Shown here: positions 20,220 through 32,090 of the stretch, piece by piece | How the letters are laid out: every line of letters begins with the position of its first letter | How positions within the stretch are numbered: position 1 is the stretch's first letter | Source: Euphorbia lathyris | Taxonomy: Eukaryota; Streptophyta; Magnoliopsida; Malpighiales; Euphorbiaceae | DNA: 64,000 nucleotides | Assembly (NCBI RefSeq): GCF_963576675.1 | Contig: NC_088916.1 | Location: 87,561,501 to 87,625,500 of the forward strand | Direction: 5' to 3' | Program-made: the position numbers and the translations under genes | The notes under the pieces: generated by a model | Database searches by the model: none | What the model saw: the letters and a program-made list of their open reading frames with translations, nothing else | What the model was told of the DNA's origin: nothing

Positions 20220-21125
20220 TCATTACTCATTAATATTTGTAACGTTCACGAGGTAATATGATTTGTAACGTTTAAGAGGTAATATTATTTTCTCTTTACT
20301 ACTGTTGTAGTTAGATATTACAATCGACGATTATTTAAAAGTTTCTGTCACGGAAAGATTTGGTGCGAGTTAATTATTAAATTGTCCGTCTGAACTTTTA
20401 TATATTAAAAAAAATGATAATTTAAAAAATTGAAAAAGAAAAATTTATACGGATAGACTCCTAGAAGTGTCACGAGTCTAACTGAATCTCCTGTCGGAAT
20501 TAGCGATATCAGTTTAGTTTACACATTACAATTTCGGTGACAAACGAGAATAGTCCGATAAAAATGTTTGGTTTAAAATTTAGTTTTAAGTTATTTGAAT
20601 AATATTTAAGTGACTTAAAATTGCCGAGTTAAAATAAATTATAAATTAGAAGGACTAATATCAATATTTGTTAAATAGAGTCTATATAAATTTGAATATA
20701 AAATTAGGACTAATATCAATACTCTTAGTAGTTTAACATGGTTTAACGAGTCTAATAGTTCTAATTAATTATTCAGTTTAGAATTTTGTTTTGGTGACCG
20801 AAAATAGTCCAATAAAAATATTTACTTCTAAACGATATTAAATTTTATCGATAGAATATTTTGAACTATTTAATTTTTGGAATTTGATTAAATTATGAAT
20901 TGATGATTTTATATAAATTTTTACCAATTTTAATTATATTAAAATATTCATTGATTTTAATGATTGTGATTATTTTTGTGAAAATAGTTAATTGAAGTCA
21001 AGTGGTTTTATGGTCATGGAATAAATTGGAAGTTTGATTGTGAAAAGAGATTTGATCATATTGTGATTTTATGATTTTTATATCCATCTAGAGTAATTCG
21101 GATTGATGGTTTTGATATTTGAAGA
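20220..21125 (+). repeat. Eroded gypsy LTR related to the solo LTR at 53,970
   Basis: Several segments align with the solo LTR, including GTTTAGTTTAAAATT-like text, the stretch with GAATATAAAATTAG and AGAAGGA(C/G)TAATA, and the TCCATCTAG words near 21,085. Boundaries are not clear and no coding sequence remains. Confidence 0.5.
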
Positions 21126-21129
21126 TAGT

Positions 21130-21600
21130 GTTCAGTGAGGAATATGACTTATAACATCCAGATATTATTTACAGGACTAAAAAAGCAATTGACCAAACGA
21201 CCGCGTATTAAGACGATCGGGAAAGCTATGGCGTATCAAGCAAGTCACCTGGATGGCGAATCACATGGATTCCTCCATACGCTATCCGTAGTCAAACATA
21301 CGGGAGACCCGCCATCTCATCTCGATCCGCCCCTTGAACGGCTGAGCCAATTTCCGATAAAGGCAACTAATAACTCATTAATGAGCTAACGGTCATACTT
21401 GACTAAGATCAATAACCGCTATTAATGAGGCATTAATGGAGACTTTCTAGTTACCAAGAGTTATAACTACATGACTATAAATAACTTGCATCCTAAGCTC
21501 TTGAGGTACACATTCACGTTATCCTTAACCATTCCTTGTGCTTACAGTTTATTTTACTACATTATACTGACTTTAGCATCGGAGCTTCCCCTGCCGAACC
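21130..21600 (+). repeat. Tat-like gypsy LTR fragment
   Basis: Contains a TATAAATA-type promoter word (about 21,476), followed by the CTTGAGGTACACATTCA and GACTTTAGCATCGGAG phrases common near the 3' end of plant Tat-type LTRs. A GGCGCC-containing site after 21,600 would then be the primer site. Only the 3' part of the LTR is evident. Confidence 0.5.
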
Positions 21601-21714
21601 CAACGGCGCCCCCCGCAGGGAAGATCACCGATCAAGAATTCACCACCAGTCATCAATTAGTGCGGTGAACGTGGAAGTTCTAATCCAAAAAGGTCTTAGT
21701 TCACAATCACAAAA

Positions 21715-22107
21715 ATGGCAAGTGGAGGGTCTAACCTCTCAACTGGAACAACACCACCGTCAATACCAATTTCAGTCAATAATCCCCAAACAAGAATTGG
21801 CCGGATTGATCCTGATGCACCAATTATTCACGATGAAAGGGAAATGTTGCCAGATTCTTTCATGGCAGTTTGTGCAGGAGCTGTGGGAAACATCTATGGA
21901 CCAGTTACAGCGGATCGATTGAGGGCCTATTTGGAGAATCCCGTTGTAGGTAGACCCACAACAGGGATTGTCCCCCCTCTGAACCGCCGCCCACCTAGGC
22001 CGAGTACATCAGCATGGCAAGCAGCCTTTTTCAGGCCAAGAGCTCATCTCGATTCGGCATTCTTGCCCTCTCAACCTACGGATTCAGTGGTCACCAATCC
22101 AGGCTAA
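21715..22107 (+). pseudogene. Truncated Tat-like gag start
   Basis: An open frame of 130 residues, Pro-rich and without a recognisable domain, in the position where gag starts after the LTR and primer-like site. It ends where the copia LTR begins (about 22,107), which suggests it was cut by that insertion. The product would not be functional. Confidence 0.4.
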
Positions 22108-24175
22108 GGTATAGCAGCGGAAATATAAATTTTTTAACCTATTTCCATTTAAGCACAAGATCCGTTAACCGTTATTTCATATAAAGAAGGATAAGAAGAA
22201 ATACCTTTTAGAAGTTCTATCTACCGTTGCAAACGAAGTGCCCACAACTTCAAAAGAGATAGAAACTGTCTACCAATCTGCCCCTATCCGAAACAGACCT
22301 TCCAGACCTCCGAACGACAATCCCTTCGGTGGAAACGTGTAAGAATATGTCTAGAAGCTCCTGTCCAAAAATCGCGACGATCCGACGGTTTAATCTCCGA
22401 GAATCCGTGAAATCGTGAACTGACCTAATGTAGGAGTAGTAAAACGAATTTCTCCCTTTTGTTTGTTTTTCTTCTTCGAGTTCCCAAACACGAAATAAAA
22501 CACGGGAAGATTAATTTAGAATCAACCGTTGAATAGCAACCAAAGTAGATTGCCTCTAATTAATCAACACAAGATCAAGGATAAAAGAAATAGATGAAAA
22601 ATTAATTGATCAAACGAAGCCGTAGAGAAATCTCGTCCTCGAACTAGGGGTGTCGAATTTTCTCTCTCTTGGACTAGGTGAATTTCGAAAATCACAAGTA
22701 GGGTATGGCTTTCTTGGATTTCGAAAATCTCAATGGAAGGGGTATTTATAATCTCTTGTATCTAATCCCTAGTTAGATAGAATTAGGTTACTGAATAGGA
22801 ATTCCATTCGGAATAGAATTGCTAATTATTATCTCACTATATATCTAATATATTAAGGATAATAATAATAACCTTATTGGATAATAATAGGAGTATATTA
22901 ATCTAATTAAAACTCCTAACTTAATTATCTCTTAATTAATTTAATTCATATTCCTAATCTAATTAGGATTAACAAAATCAAATTAATTATTCATGTATAT
23001 CACTGCATGAATTTCGACCCCCTTATGTCCATGGGCCTTATTGGGCTCAATTGGGCTTCTATCAATTAATTAACATCTATCTCTCTTTTAGGTTCCAAGT
23101 CTTATGTGTGATCCCATTAGGTTCTTATTGCTTCTAGCCGTATGCAACGTTATTAAATTAATTTTCAAAGAATTATATTTAATCTTTGCATAACGGAATG
23201 ATGTACAGAGAATGTGATTAGCAAGTCCATAATCATTCCCCCAGAGCTATAAGAAGACAGGTTGATTCTGTCGTTAACCTTTCCGTATTAGTTACAATAT
23301 AATTCGATCCTTTATCAACTACATCCTTGAACTGAATCTTATGACTATGGGTGATGTCAAGTCACATATAGCGAGACGTTCGTTTTACTTGTACAGGCCG
23401 AGTCAACTCAAAAAGATAGGTTAAGTGAAATCTGTATTTCTTACTCTTAAGCTATCAACTTGCAAGGATTTAGAGTCAAGTCTTCCACAAGCGATCCATG
23501 GATGTATCTCCCATTTATCGGGAGTGATAAATGCTCAATCCAATATATAACGACTCCGCAATTACTTTATGTGATACCCAACGTCTACTGTTCACACCCC
23601 AGAGTCATCTCTGTTAAGGATCATGTTACACCAGAGTCAAAGCATCACATTCCGTAATCCAGAATACCAATTAATATTCCTTTGAGTCTGAGGATTAGTT
23701 ATACCTATTAATACCAATGAGATGAACATGTGACAAGGATGAATCTACCCATCCTGTTATCTCAAATCGGATCCCCAATCCTAATGAACAACGTTTCATC
23801 GGATCTATGTAACTGTCCAGATATCTGTATATATGAAGCTTGTGAGATCAGCTTTCTGTCGGACAGAAGACATTGTTACATACAAGTCTCAACAGTGATA
23901 TGTCAATCCCAAACATATCACTTGACTTGGGGTGGTTTTAAGTTTATCAGTTTACTATAAAGTTTTGTCTCACTTCATGCTTGTATGAACAATTTATAAT
24001 CACTTTAAATAAACTTACGGATTTCCTTTTATTAAACTTTATTTAGTGCTTAAAAGGGATTGCCTTTATATAGTTATAAAACATATATCTCTTTAAACAA
24101 ATGATATAAAGAACAATTCATTTACATTAAGTTTGTATCCTAGAACAATTGTCTATAGGACACTAAACCCCAACA
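22107..24175 (-). repeat. 3' LTR of the large minus-strand copia element
   Basis: The right edge is clear: ...AACCCCAACA ends at 24,175 and is followed on the minus strand by a polypurine tract. The left edge is placed where TTTCCGCTGC-type LTR-end text (minus strand) meets the Tat-like frame. About 2.07 kb, non-coding. The partner 5' LTR is missing from the window. Confidence 0.65.
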
Positions 24176-24188
24176 TACTCCCACTTGG
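24176..24188 (-). other. Polypurine tract of the copia element
   Basis: Minus strand CCAAGTGGGAGTA, immediately before TGTTGGGG of the LTR. Confidence 0.75.
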
Positions 24189-24366
24189 ACTAAAGCCAAT
24201 TGTTTCTAAAACTTATCCCAGTAGAAGTTAAATGACGATCATGTATTCTCTGGGTTAAAGGCTTTGTCAACGGATCTGCAACATTGTCCTCTATAGGTAC
24301 TCTTTCTATTCTCACATCTCCTCTAGCCACAATCTCTCTAATGATGTGGTATCGCTTAAGGTAATG
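24189..24366 (-). pseudogene. Copia RNase H C-terminal end (separated by chromovirus)
   Basis: The minus-strand reading contains the end of copia pol (RIERVPIEDNVADPLTKPL-type text). It is the continuation of the RNase H fragment that stops at 30,932, and the two were split by the 6.56-kb chromovirus insertion. Confidence 0.85.
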
Positions 24367-25220
24367 TGATGTAGGGTGAAATCGACTGAGGATTTTAATC
24401 TTAAATCCACAAAGAATGCAATCTTCTCAAGCTATACTTGAAGGTTGAGTTAACCCAAAGGATAGAAATCCAAGCTCTTAAGGAGGCTATAAGTTTAATT
24501 CTTCAAAAGTTGAGAACATTACAAAATATGGGAGTTTAAATACTATCCCTCAAATCAAAGAGAAAGACCCAAAAGCCTATGAATAGGGTTTTGGTTAACA
24601 CTTGGCTAAGAGGGTAAAATAGGGAGAATGGTAGTCTAGTAAATAAGTCATAGTGGCAATACAGTAAATAAGGTGTCACAGAAATGGTCCCCCAATGTAA
24701 GAACTTGGAGGAGAAGTAGTCTCCAGGTCATGATACGCCCCGCGTATCGGATCTTACGCCCCCGCGTGAAAAGGCTCCTGGACTTCAGGAGGTTGGCTCG
24801 AGTTCAGTACGCGAGGCGTCCTGCGGAATACGCCCCGCGTTAGAAAGCTCCTGACTTGGTTGCTCGGTGTCACGTGAGGCGTCCTGTGGACCAAGCCCCG
24901 CGTTATGAGGTTCCAGAAACTGGCAGACCAGCGGAGTGGAATCTACGCGGGGTGTCCAAGGGTTGCGCCCTGCGTGTTTAACCTCCTGGAACTTTTCTTG
25001 CTTCATGTGACCAATCACGCCCCGGGTGGCAAAGGATGCGCCCCGCGTCACCAACTGACCTGGTCTTTCATCCAAGACCACCATTCCCACGCCTTGCGTC
25101 AGGTTGGACACGCCCCGCGTGTTCTCTGTTTTGGGTCGTTCCTTGCTCTCTTTGAGTGGGTTCTCCCGGGTGGCCTCTAGTAGTTCCGGACTCGGGCTTA
25201 GGGATAAGATGCCCTCATCA
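24367..25220 (-). repeat. 3' LTR of the chromovirus
   Basis: 854 bp, TGATG...CATCA, matching 30,074-30,926. It carries a clustered set of ACGCCCCGCGT-like motifs and also encodes the C-terminal end of pol (stop at 24,785). Confidence 0.96.
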
Positions 25221-25513
25221 TTCTCCCCTTCTTCGAAAGAGTCGGGTCCCGCCTCGATGACCTTGGTCGGCAACATTCCCTCCGGCTTCCACAAGCTAAG
25301 GTCCTGCACATTAAAAGAAGAAGACATCTTCCCAAGCCAGTTGGGAAGGGTTAGTTGGTAGGCATTGGCACTCATCTTCTTGGTGATTCGAAACAGACCG
25401 TACTTCCTCGGCCTCAATTTACTACTAGGGGCGTGCATGAGTCGCTCCTTCCCCAAATACACCATTACTTCATCCCCCCACTTTAAATTGCACATCTCTT
25501 CGGTGCTCGTCAA
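24785..25513 (-). CDS. Chromovirus integrase C-terminus reading into the 3' LTR
   Basis: Continuation of the gag-pol frame after a one-base shift in a run of six Gs near 25,485. The first 75 residues hold the integrase C-terminal fold (GDEVMV...LRPRKYG...). The purine-rich tract just before the LTR encodes EEGEN, and the frame then runs about 145 codons into the 3' LTR. That tail contains repeated TRG(V/A) and NAGR words, encoded by the CpG motif array. No canonical chromodomain is recognisable. Confidence 0.8.
   Translation of the reverse strand: MTSTEEMCNLKWGDEVMVYLGKERLMHAPSSKLRPRKYGLFRITKKMSANAYQLTLPNWLGKMSSSFNVQDLSLWKPEGMLPTKVIEAGPDSFEEGENDEGILSLSPSPELLEATRENPLKESKERPKTENTRGVSNLTQGVGMVVLDERPGQLVTRGASFATRGVIGHMKQEKFQEVKHAGRNPWTPRVDSTPLVCQFLEPHNAGLGPQDASRDTEQPSQELSNAGRIPQDASRTELEPTS
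25221..25234 (-). other. Polypurine tract of the chromovirus
   Basis: Minus strand GAAGAAGGGGAGAA, directly followed by the LTR's TGATG. It overlaps the pol coding sequence. Confidence 0.85.
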
Positions 25514-28500
25514 TTTTGGCCTTGTTCTTACTATTATTCTTCTCGATACTATTCCGTACTTCTTGGTGCATTAGGTGGTAGTCATTGGCCAAATTCCGGG
25601 CTGCCACACTCTTCTCCTCTACCTTCGGAATCTCCCCCAAATCAAGTGAATGGTTAGGGGCCTTGGTGTACACCACTTCGAAGGGTGACTTCCCGGTGGT
25701 TGAACTTACGGCTGAGTTATAGGCGAACTCGGCTTGGGCGATCACATAATCCCACATCTTGGGCCGATCTCGGCACTTGCTCCGCAATAGATTTCCCAAA
25801 GTCCGATTCACCACCTCGGTTTGTCCATCCGTTTGGGGGTGAGCTGTGGTGCTAAACTTCAAGGTAGTTCCCAAAATAGCCCAAAGAGTTCGCCAAAAGT
25901 GGCTAACAAACTTCGTGTCCCGATCCGACACTATACTCTTTGGAACCCCATGTAATCTCACTACCTCCCGGAAGAAGAGCTTAGCAATGGCGGTGGCGTC
26001 ATTAGTCTTCCGACATGGAATGAAATGAGCCATCTTTGAGAACCTATCCACCACCACGAAGATCGAATCCATTCCCCGTTGGGTCCTTGGCAGCCCCAAT
26101 ACGAAATCCATCGAGAGATCCTCCCAAATAGTTTCCGGAATTGGTAAGTGCATACGTAATCTGGCATTGGTGGTATGCCCCTTGGAGCCTTGACAATTCT
26201 CACATCGCTCAACGATATATGCCACATCTTTCCTCATCTTGGGCCAAAAGTACCGGGAACTAACTGCTTCCAAGGTTTTGTCCCTACCAAAATGACCGCC
26301 CAACACTCCACCATGTAGCTCTCGGATCACCCTTTCTCGTATAGACGTGTGTGGGAGGCACAGCTGGCTACCCTTCATGAGAAATCCATCCACAAGCTGA
26401 TATCCACCCTCTTCGGTGCCTGTTCTACACTTCTCCCATTCAATACTAAAGTCGGTGTCATCTTCGTATTCTCCCTTGATGTGCTCAAAATATGTCAACT
26501 CCAATGCCACTGTTTTCATAAGCGCAACCCTCCGGCTCAAAGCATCCGCCACCTTATTCTGTTGACCCGATTTGTGTAGAAGTCGATAAGGAAACTTATC
26601 CACAAATGCGGACCACCTAGCATGCATGGAACTTCGGATTTGCTTTTGACTCCCCAAGTACTTAAGGGCTTGGTGATCAGTATACAGCATGAATTCCTTC
26701 CCAATAAGGTAGTGCTCCCACGTCTTGAGAGCCCTCACTACCGCATAGAACTCCTTATTATAAGTGGCCCATTTCTGCCTTGAGTCACACAATTTCTCGC
26801 TGAAATACGCTATAGGCCTCTTTTCTTGCATTAACACTCCCCCAACTCCAACGCCACTAGCATCACACTCCACCTCAAAGAGCTTCTCGAAGTCCGGAAA
26901 AGCTAACACCGGAGCGGTACTTAACTTCTCCTTAATCAAGGCAAAACTATTCTCTTGCTCATCTTCCCACTTGAAACCTCTACCCTTCTTCAAGCATTCG
27001 GTCATAGGAGCCACGATAGTGCTGAAATTTCGGATGAACCGCCTATAGAACGTAGCCAACCCGTGGAAACTCCTAATATGCCCAACTGTCTTCGGAGTCG
27101 GCCACTCCCGGATAGCTCTCACTTTCTCTTCATCCACACGAATCCCACTCCCACCGACCACATACCCAAGGAACACCAAGCTCTCCATCACAAAATCACA
27201 CTTCTTAGTGTTGGCAAAGAGTTGGTTTTCCCGGAGCAAGGTTAATACGGTTCTCAAGTGCTCTACATGCTCTTCTAGGGTCTTACTATGGATGAGGATA
27301 TCATCAAAGTAGACCACCACAAACTTCCCAATCACCGGACGCAACACTTGGTTCATCAATCTCATGAAAGTACTCGGTGCATTGGTCATCCCGAATGGCA
27401 TCACTAGCCACTCATATAGCCCATCCCGCATCTTAAACGCCGTCTTCCATTCATCTCCTGCCTTGATTCGGATTTGGTGATATCCACTCCTCAAGTCGAT
27501 CTTCGAAAAGACCTTGGAGCCACTCAACTGATCGAGCATATCATCAAGTCGGGGAATCGGGAACTTGTATCGGATTGTAATCTTGTTGATGGCTCGGCTA
27601 TCCACACACATTCTCCACGACCCATCCTTTTTGGGTGTCAACAAAGCCGGCACAGCACATGGGCTCATGCTTTCCCTAACATACCCCATCTTAATCAACT
27701 CATCCACCTTCTCCTTCATTACCTCACTCTCCTTGGGACTCATTCGGTAGTGGGGAAGACTAGGCAAGCTAGCTCCCGGCATTAGATCAATGTGGTGTTG
27801 GATGTCCCGTAGGGGTGGTAATCCATCCGGTAACTCTTTCGGGAAGACATCTCGGAATTCATTGAGTAATCTCCCCACTTCCTCCGGAACCTCTTCAGTT
27901 TCACTCCCCACACTTTCCGTCGGTGGGCTCGCCTTCACCATCACTATATAAACCGTTTGACTTTCCTCACACTCGTTAATAAATGCCTTGTGAGTTGGGC
28001 AAACGATCAAGGTAGATTTCCCTTTATCTGTGGGCTCCCCCGATAGAGGGGTTAGAACATATCTGATGCCGTCCTTCATAAAACGATAGGTGTTCTTTCT
28101 CCCGGCATGGGTGGCGTCTCTATCAAATTGCCACGGACGTCCCAACAGTAAATGACACGCATCCATCTCCACCACATCACAATAAACCTTATCCCGGTAC
28201 TCCCCTATCTTAAGAGGGACCTTACATCTTTGAGTGACCTTCATTGCTCCGACATCCTTGATCCACCCCACACTATACGGACTAGGGTGCGCCTCAAGCT
28301 CCAATCCAAACCTCTTGGCAGCGGTATCACTAATAATGTTCTCTTGGCTCCCACTATCAATGATCACATTGCACTTCACCCCTTGCACTAGACATCGGGT
28401 TCGGAACAATTGGTGTCGTTGATCCGAAGCTATTCGACTTGAGACTAGGAGCCTCCTCACTACGTGTATGGCATGGCCCCCATCATACTCTTCCCCATAC

Positions 28501-29738
28501 TCATCCTCAACGGGATCACAACAAACATCCCCCTCATCATCATAGTCCTCGTCATCCTCATACCGCTCAACCATATTGGCACTTCTTCTCTTGGGGCACT
28601 CGTTGGAACGGTGGCCCGGCTCGTTGCATCGGAAGCACTTGAATGGAGCCGGTTTAGCATAAGGGTTGTTACCCCTAGGGGGTTGTGTCGCCTTAAAAGG
28701 CCTCACATCTCCGCTAGGTGCTCTTCCCGTACTTGGCGCTTTGGGGTCGCTTGAACTTGCGATTCCTTTACCCTTATCAATCCCCTTGGGAGCTCCTCTC
28801 CCTCCATAGGTACTCTCGGTTCCAGCCCTTCTATAACCTTCTCGACCCCTCAAACTCAGTTGTGCTTCGGCCTTCAATGCCAAGTTACGAGCATCTTGCA
28901 CCCGAATGACCATTTGCGTCCCAATCCGATCTTGGATGTTGTACCTCAATCCTTCAAGATACCTTGAAGTCTTTTGGCTTTCGGTTTCCGACAAGTTAGC
29001 CCTTGCCGAAAGCCGCAAGAACTCCGAGGTGTACTCGTGCACACTTCTAGCGCCTTGAGAACAATTCCGATAGGAACTGTAGATGTACTGCTCATAATCG
29101 GGTGGTAGAAACCGTTCCCGCAACATCGACTTCATCCTCAACCAAGACCTAATCGGTTCCCTTCCTCCTCTTCTTCTCCCTTCCTTAACATTATCCCACC
29201 AAACTGACGCTCCTCCTTTCAATCGGTAAGCAACTAGACAAACCTTTCTATCTTCCGGTATTCCCGAATAATCAAAGAACCGCTCCACTTCTAGCAGCCA
29301 ATCAAGGAAGCCCTCTATATCAAGTTCTCCCCCAAATGAAGGTAAGTCCACTTTCAGTTTGAAAGCGTCATCCCGCTCAAAGTTACCACCACACTCCCTT
29401 CTCATATTCGGCTCTCTAACATATCCGCCTCTCCCATTACCTCGGCCTTCATACGGATCATTCAAACCCACATTTTCTCTCTCGCTACCACCTACAACAT
29501 CATTATGCACAATATCCATATTCCCGGCACGCACATGTGCGGGACCAACAACATCATTCACATGCACATCATGTCTAGGCCTACCATTCATGGCATTTTC
29601 ATCAATTCTAATCCCCATATTCCTAGCAATCCTAGGCATATCATAATCATCAAAGAACTCCCCATCACTATCACTATCCACATTTCTAATGGTTATGGGA
29701 TTAGTTCGCCTTACCTCTTGAACCCGAGGGTCCATCAC
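25470..29738 (-). CDS. Chromovirus gag-pol polyprotein
   Basis: A 1,422-residue single frame. Gag at about 120-290; CCHC knuckle C368-C381; protease DSGS at 461-464; RT with YFDD at 810-813; RNase H D959 and D1021; integrase zinc site H1142, H1149, C1179, C1182; core D1211, D1272, E1308 (DD35E). All catalytic residues are present. The real gag start probably lies upstream at 30,046 in another frame, and the integrase C-terminus lies downstream in a third. Two single-step frameshifts, both at short repeats, therefore disrupt an otherwise preserved polyprotein. Confidence 0.95.
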   Translation of the reverse strand: MMDPRVQEVRRTNPITIRNVDSDSDGEFFDDYDMPRIARNMGIRIDENAMNGRPRHDVHVNDVVGPAHVRAGNMDIVHNDVVGGSERENVGLNDPYEGRGNGRGGYVREPNMRRECGGNFERDDAFKLKVDLPSFGGELDIEGFLDWLLEVERFFDYSGIPEDRKVCLVAYRLKGGASVWWDNVKEGRRRGGREPIRSWLRMKSMLRERFLPPDYEQYIYSSYRNCSQGARSVHEYTSEFLRLSARANLSETESQKTSRYLEGLRYNIQDRIGTQMVIRVQDARNLALKAEAQLSLRGREGYRRAGTESTYGGRGAPKGIDKGKGIASSSDPKAPSTGRAPSGDVRPFKATQPPRGNNPYAKPAPFKCFRCNEPGHRSNECPKRRSANMVERYEDDEDYDDEGDVCCDPVEDEYGEEYDGGHAIHVVRRLLVSSRIASDQRHQLFRTRCLVQGVKCNVIIDSGSQENIISDTAAKRFGLELEAHPSPYSVGWIKDVGAMKVTQRCKVPLKIGEYRDKVYCDVVEMDACHLLLGRPWQFDRDATHAGRKNTYRFMKDGIRYVLTPLSGEPTDKGKSTLIVCPTHKAFINECEESQTVYIVMVKASPPTESVGSETEEVPEEVGRLLNEFRDVFPKELPDGLPPLRDIQHHIDLMPGASLPSLPHYRMSPKESEVMKEKVDELIKMGYVRESMSPCAVPALLTPKKDGSWRMCVDSRAINKITIRYKFPIPRLDDMLDQLSGSKVFSKIDLRSGYHQIRIKAGDEWKTAFKMRDGLYEWLVMPFGMTNAPSTFMRLMNQVLRPVIGKFVVVYFDDILIHSKTLEEHVEHLRTVLTLLRENQLFANTKKCDFVMESLVFLGYVVGGSGIRVDEEKVRAIREWPTPKTVGHIRSFHGLATFYRRFIRNFSTIVAPMTECLKKGRGFKWEDEQENSFALIKEKLSTAPVLAFPDFEKLFEVECDASGVGVGGVLMQEKRPIAYFSEKLCDSRQKWATYNKEFYAVVRALKTWEHYLIGKEFMLYTDHQALKYLGSQKQIRSSMHARWSAFVDKFPYRLLHKSGQQNKVADALSRRVALMKTVALELTYFEHIKGEYEDDTDFSIEWEKCRTGTEEGGYQLVDGFLMKGSQLCLPHTSIRERVIRELHGGVLGGHFGRDKTLEAVSSRYFWPKMRKDVAYIVERCENCQGSKGHTTNARLRMHLPIPETIWEDLSMDFVLGLPRTQRGMDSIFVVVDRFSKMAHFIPCRKTNDATAIAKLFFREVVRLHGVPKSIVSDRDTKFVSHFWRTLWAILGTTLKFSTTAHPQTDGQTEVVNRTLGNLLRSKCRDRPKMWDYVIAQAEFAYNSAVSSTTGKSPFEVVYTKAPNHSLDLGEIPKVEEKSVAARNLANDYHLMHQEVRNSIEKNNSKNKAKIDEHRRDVQFKVGG

Positions 29739-29752
29739 TTGTGGTGCATAGG

Positions 29753-30046
29753 TTATCCTGGTGGTGGTGTTGGTTGCTTTTCAAGTAGACGGTGGGTTTG
29801 TTCTTCTTGTCTCCGATGAGGCTCTCCGGCGGGTTGGATTTGACTATTCCGAAACTCAAGAATAAGTCTCTCTGTATCTAGACGTCTTTCTCTTCGTTCC
29901 GTTTCTTGCCTCTCTTCCAACTCACTCATCTTGTCATTTATGGCTTTCAAGCTTGATTCTAGAGCTTCAAGCCTTTGTTCTTGAGTTCCAATGGTGTCGG
30001 TGGTGATACGTGGTTGAACCATCTCCGAGAAGAAGTCTCCGATCAA
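29753..30046 (-). CDS. Chromovirus gag N-terminus (coiled coil), frameshifted
   Basis: 97 residues with a predicted coiled coil ([18 protein letters not shown] and onward), rich in Glu and Arg, ending in a Pro-rich run. It starts 10-30 bp inside the primer site, where gag should begin. It leaves the gag-pol frame at an ACC-repeat near 29,756-29,775. It is most likely the N-terminus of the same gag. Confidence 0.72.
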   Translation of the reverse strand: MIGDFFSEMVQPRITTDTIGTQEQRLEALESSLKAINDKMSELEERQETERRERRLDTERLILEFRNSQIQPAGEPHRRQEEQTHRLLEKQPTPPPG

Positions 30047-30055
30047 GGAAAACGA

Positions 30056-30071
30056 CTCGGCTCTGATACCA
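30056..30071 (-). other. Primer binding site of the chromovirus, tRNA-iMet type
   Basis: Minus strand TGGTATCAGAGCCGAG, two bases inside the 5' LTR end at 30,074. Confidence 0.92.
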
Positions 30072-30073
30072 AC

Positions 30074-30926
30074 TGATGTAGGGTGAAATCGACTGAGGAT
30101 TTTAATCTTAAATCCACAAAGAATGCAATCTTCTCAAGCTATACTTGAAGGTTGAGTTAACCCAAAGCATAGAAATCCAAGCTCTCAATAAGGCTATAAG
30201 TTTAATTCTTCAAAAGTTGAGAACATTACAAAATATGGGAGTTTAAATACTATCCCTCAAATCAAAGAGAAAGACCCAAAAGCCTATGAATAGGGTTTTG
30301 GTTAACACTTGGCTAAGAGGGTAAAATAGGGAGAATGGTAGTCTAGTAAATAAGTCATAGTGGCAATACAGTAAATAAGGTGTCACATAAATGGTCCCCC
30401 AATGTAAGAACTTGGAGGAGAAGTAGTCTCCAGGTCATGATACGCCCCGCGTATCGGATCTTACGCCCCGCGTGAAAAGGCTCCTGGACTTCAAGAGGTT
30501 GGCTCGAGTTCAGTACGCGAGTCGTCCTGCGGAATACGCCCCGCGTTAGAAAGCTCCTGACTTGGTTGCTCGGTGTCACGCGAGGCGTCCTGTGGACCAC
30601 GCCCCGCGTTATGAGGTTCTAGGAACTGGCAGACCAGCGGAGTGGAATCTACGCGGGGCGTCCAAGGGTTGCGCCCTGCGTGTTTAACCTCCTGGAACTT
30701 TTCTTGCTTCATGTGACCAATCATGCCCCGCGTGGCAAAGGATGCGCCCCGTGTCACCAACTGACCTGGTCTTTCATCCAAGACCACCATTCCCACGCCT
30801 TGCGTCAGGTTGGACACGCCCCGCGTGTTCTCTGTTTTGGGTCGTTCCTTGCTCTCTTTGAGTGGGTTCTCCCGGGTGGCCTCTAGTAGTTCCGGACTCG
30901 GGCTTAGGGATAAGATGCCCTCATCA
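30074..30926 (-). repeat. 5' LTR of the chromovirus
   Basis: 853 bp, TGATG...CATCA. Between 30,437 and 30,826 there are about a dozen ACGCCCCGCGT-like motifs in both orientations, several exact. The right flank TAATG is the target duplication. Confidence 0.96.
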
Positions 30927-30931
30927 TAATG

Positions 30932-32090
30932 CTTGGATGCATTATGAGACCGTGGTTCCTTTGCTTGCGCAATGGCTCCATTTTTATCACAGTACAGTGT
31001 AATGGGATTGACAATGTCAGGCACCACACCTAGTTCTGTAATGAACTTTCTAATCCAAACCGCTTCCTTTGCTGCTTCCGCAGCTGCGATATACTCTGAA
31101 TCGGTCGTAGAGAAAGCTACGCTTCCCTGCTTGGAACTCTTCCAACTGATCGTGCCCCCATTCAAGATAAACAGGTATCCTGATTGGGATTTATAATCAT
31201 TCTCATCTGTGAGATGACTTGCGTCTGAAAATCCTTCTATTTTCAGATCACATTCTCCGTACACTAGGAACATATCTTTAGTTCTTCTCAAGTACTTAAG
31301 AATGTTCTTGACAGCAATCCAATGCTCGTCTCCCAGATTCCCTTGGTAACGACTCGTTACAGATAACACGAACGCTACGTCAGGTATAGTGCATAGCAAT
31401 CGAACCGATTGCGCTGGCGTACGGGACTACAGCCATGCATCGTTTATCATCATCGGTTTTAGGACATTGATGATTGTTTAACTTTACTCCATGTAACATA
31501 GGTAAGTTACCTTGTTTCGATTCAAGCATGCTAAACCGGTTTAGCACCTTTTCAATGTATGTAGCCTGTGAAAGACCAAGCAGTCTTCTCGATCTATCTC
31601 TATAGATCTTTATACCAAGTATATAAGCTGCTTCACCAAGGTCTTTCATTCAGAAGTTACCAGATAACCATACTTTCACTGACTGTAAGAGAGCAACGTC
31701 ATTTCCCATTAATAATATATCGTCCACATATAGTATGAGAAATGCTATAGAGCTCCCACTTGCTTTCTTGTAAATGCAAGCGTCTTCGCAATTTTGTTCA
31801 AAACCAAATTGTTTTATGGTTTCGTCAAAACGCTTATTCCAGTTTCTAGATGCTTGCTTGAGTCCATAAATGGATCTCTGAAGTTTGCAAACTTTATTTG
31901 CATCCTTCGATATGAAACCTTCAGGCTGCATCATATATACATCCTCAAGCAGGTTTCCGTTTAGGAAAGCTGTTTTCACATCCATTTGCCAAATCTCATA
32001 ATCGTAGTGAGCGGCAATTGCAAGCATGATTCTGATTGATTTGGACATAGCCACAGGAGAGAAAGTTTTGTCATAATCGATTCCTTGCTT
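30932..32090 (-). pseudogene. Copia reverse transcriptase and RNase H (broken)
   Basis: Minus-strand copia RVT_2 with the YVDD catalytic box (about 31,720) and GLKQASRNW, followed by RNase H with the SDASH and DSEYIA motifs. An in-frame stop lies near 31,648 and another at the upstream border (about 32,091). A frame break sits near 31,390. The RNase H end is cut at 30,932 by the chromovirus and resumes at 24,366. An open frame that continues from this RNase H into the chromovirus LTR (to 30,491) is a junction artefact. Confidence 0.88.

Larger units (their letters stand above)
24367..30926 (-). mobile_element. Complete chromovirus (Ty3/gypsy), CRM/Reina-like
   Basis: A 6,560-bp minus-strand element with two LTRs, primer site, polypurine tract and one long gag-pol frame. 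It is flanked by a perfect 5-bp duplication TAATG (24,362-24,366 and 30,927-30,931) and inserted in copia RNase H. LTRs differ at roughly 2% of sites by eye, many of them CpG transitions. Gag and RT text suggest the CRM or Reina branch of chromoviruses; CRM elements are often centromeric. The assignment between these two is uncertain. Confidence 0.95.

Noticed and set aside
21471..21922. Overlapping frames after the Tat-like LTR as separate genes
   Set aside because: They overlap each other in different frames and cover LTR and primer-site sequence; only the 21,715 frame is in gag position.
30491..31399. 302-codon frame as one gene
   Set aside because: It is a junction product: copia RNase H on one side and chromovirus LTR on the other of the TAATG duplication.
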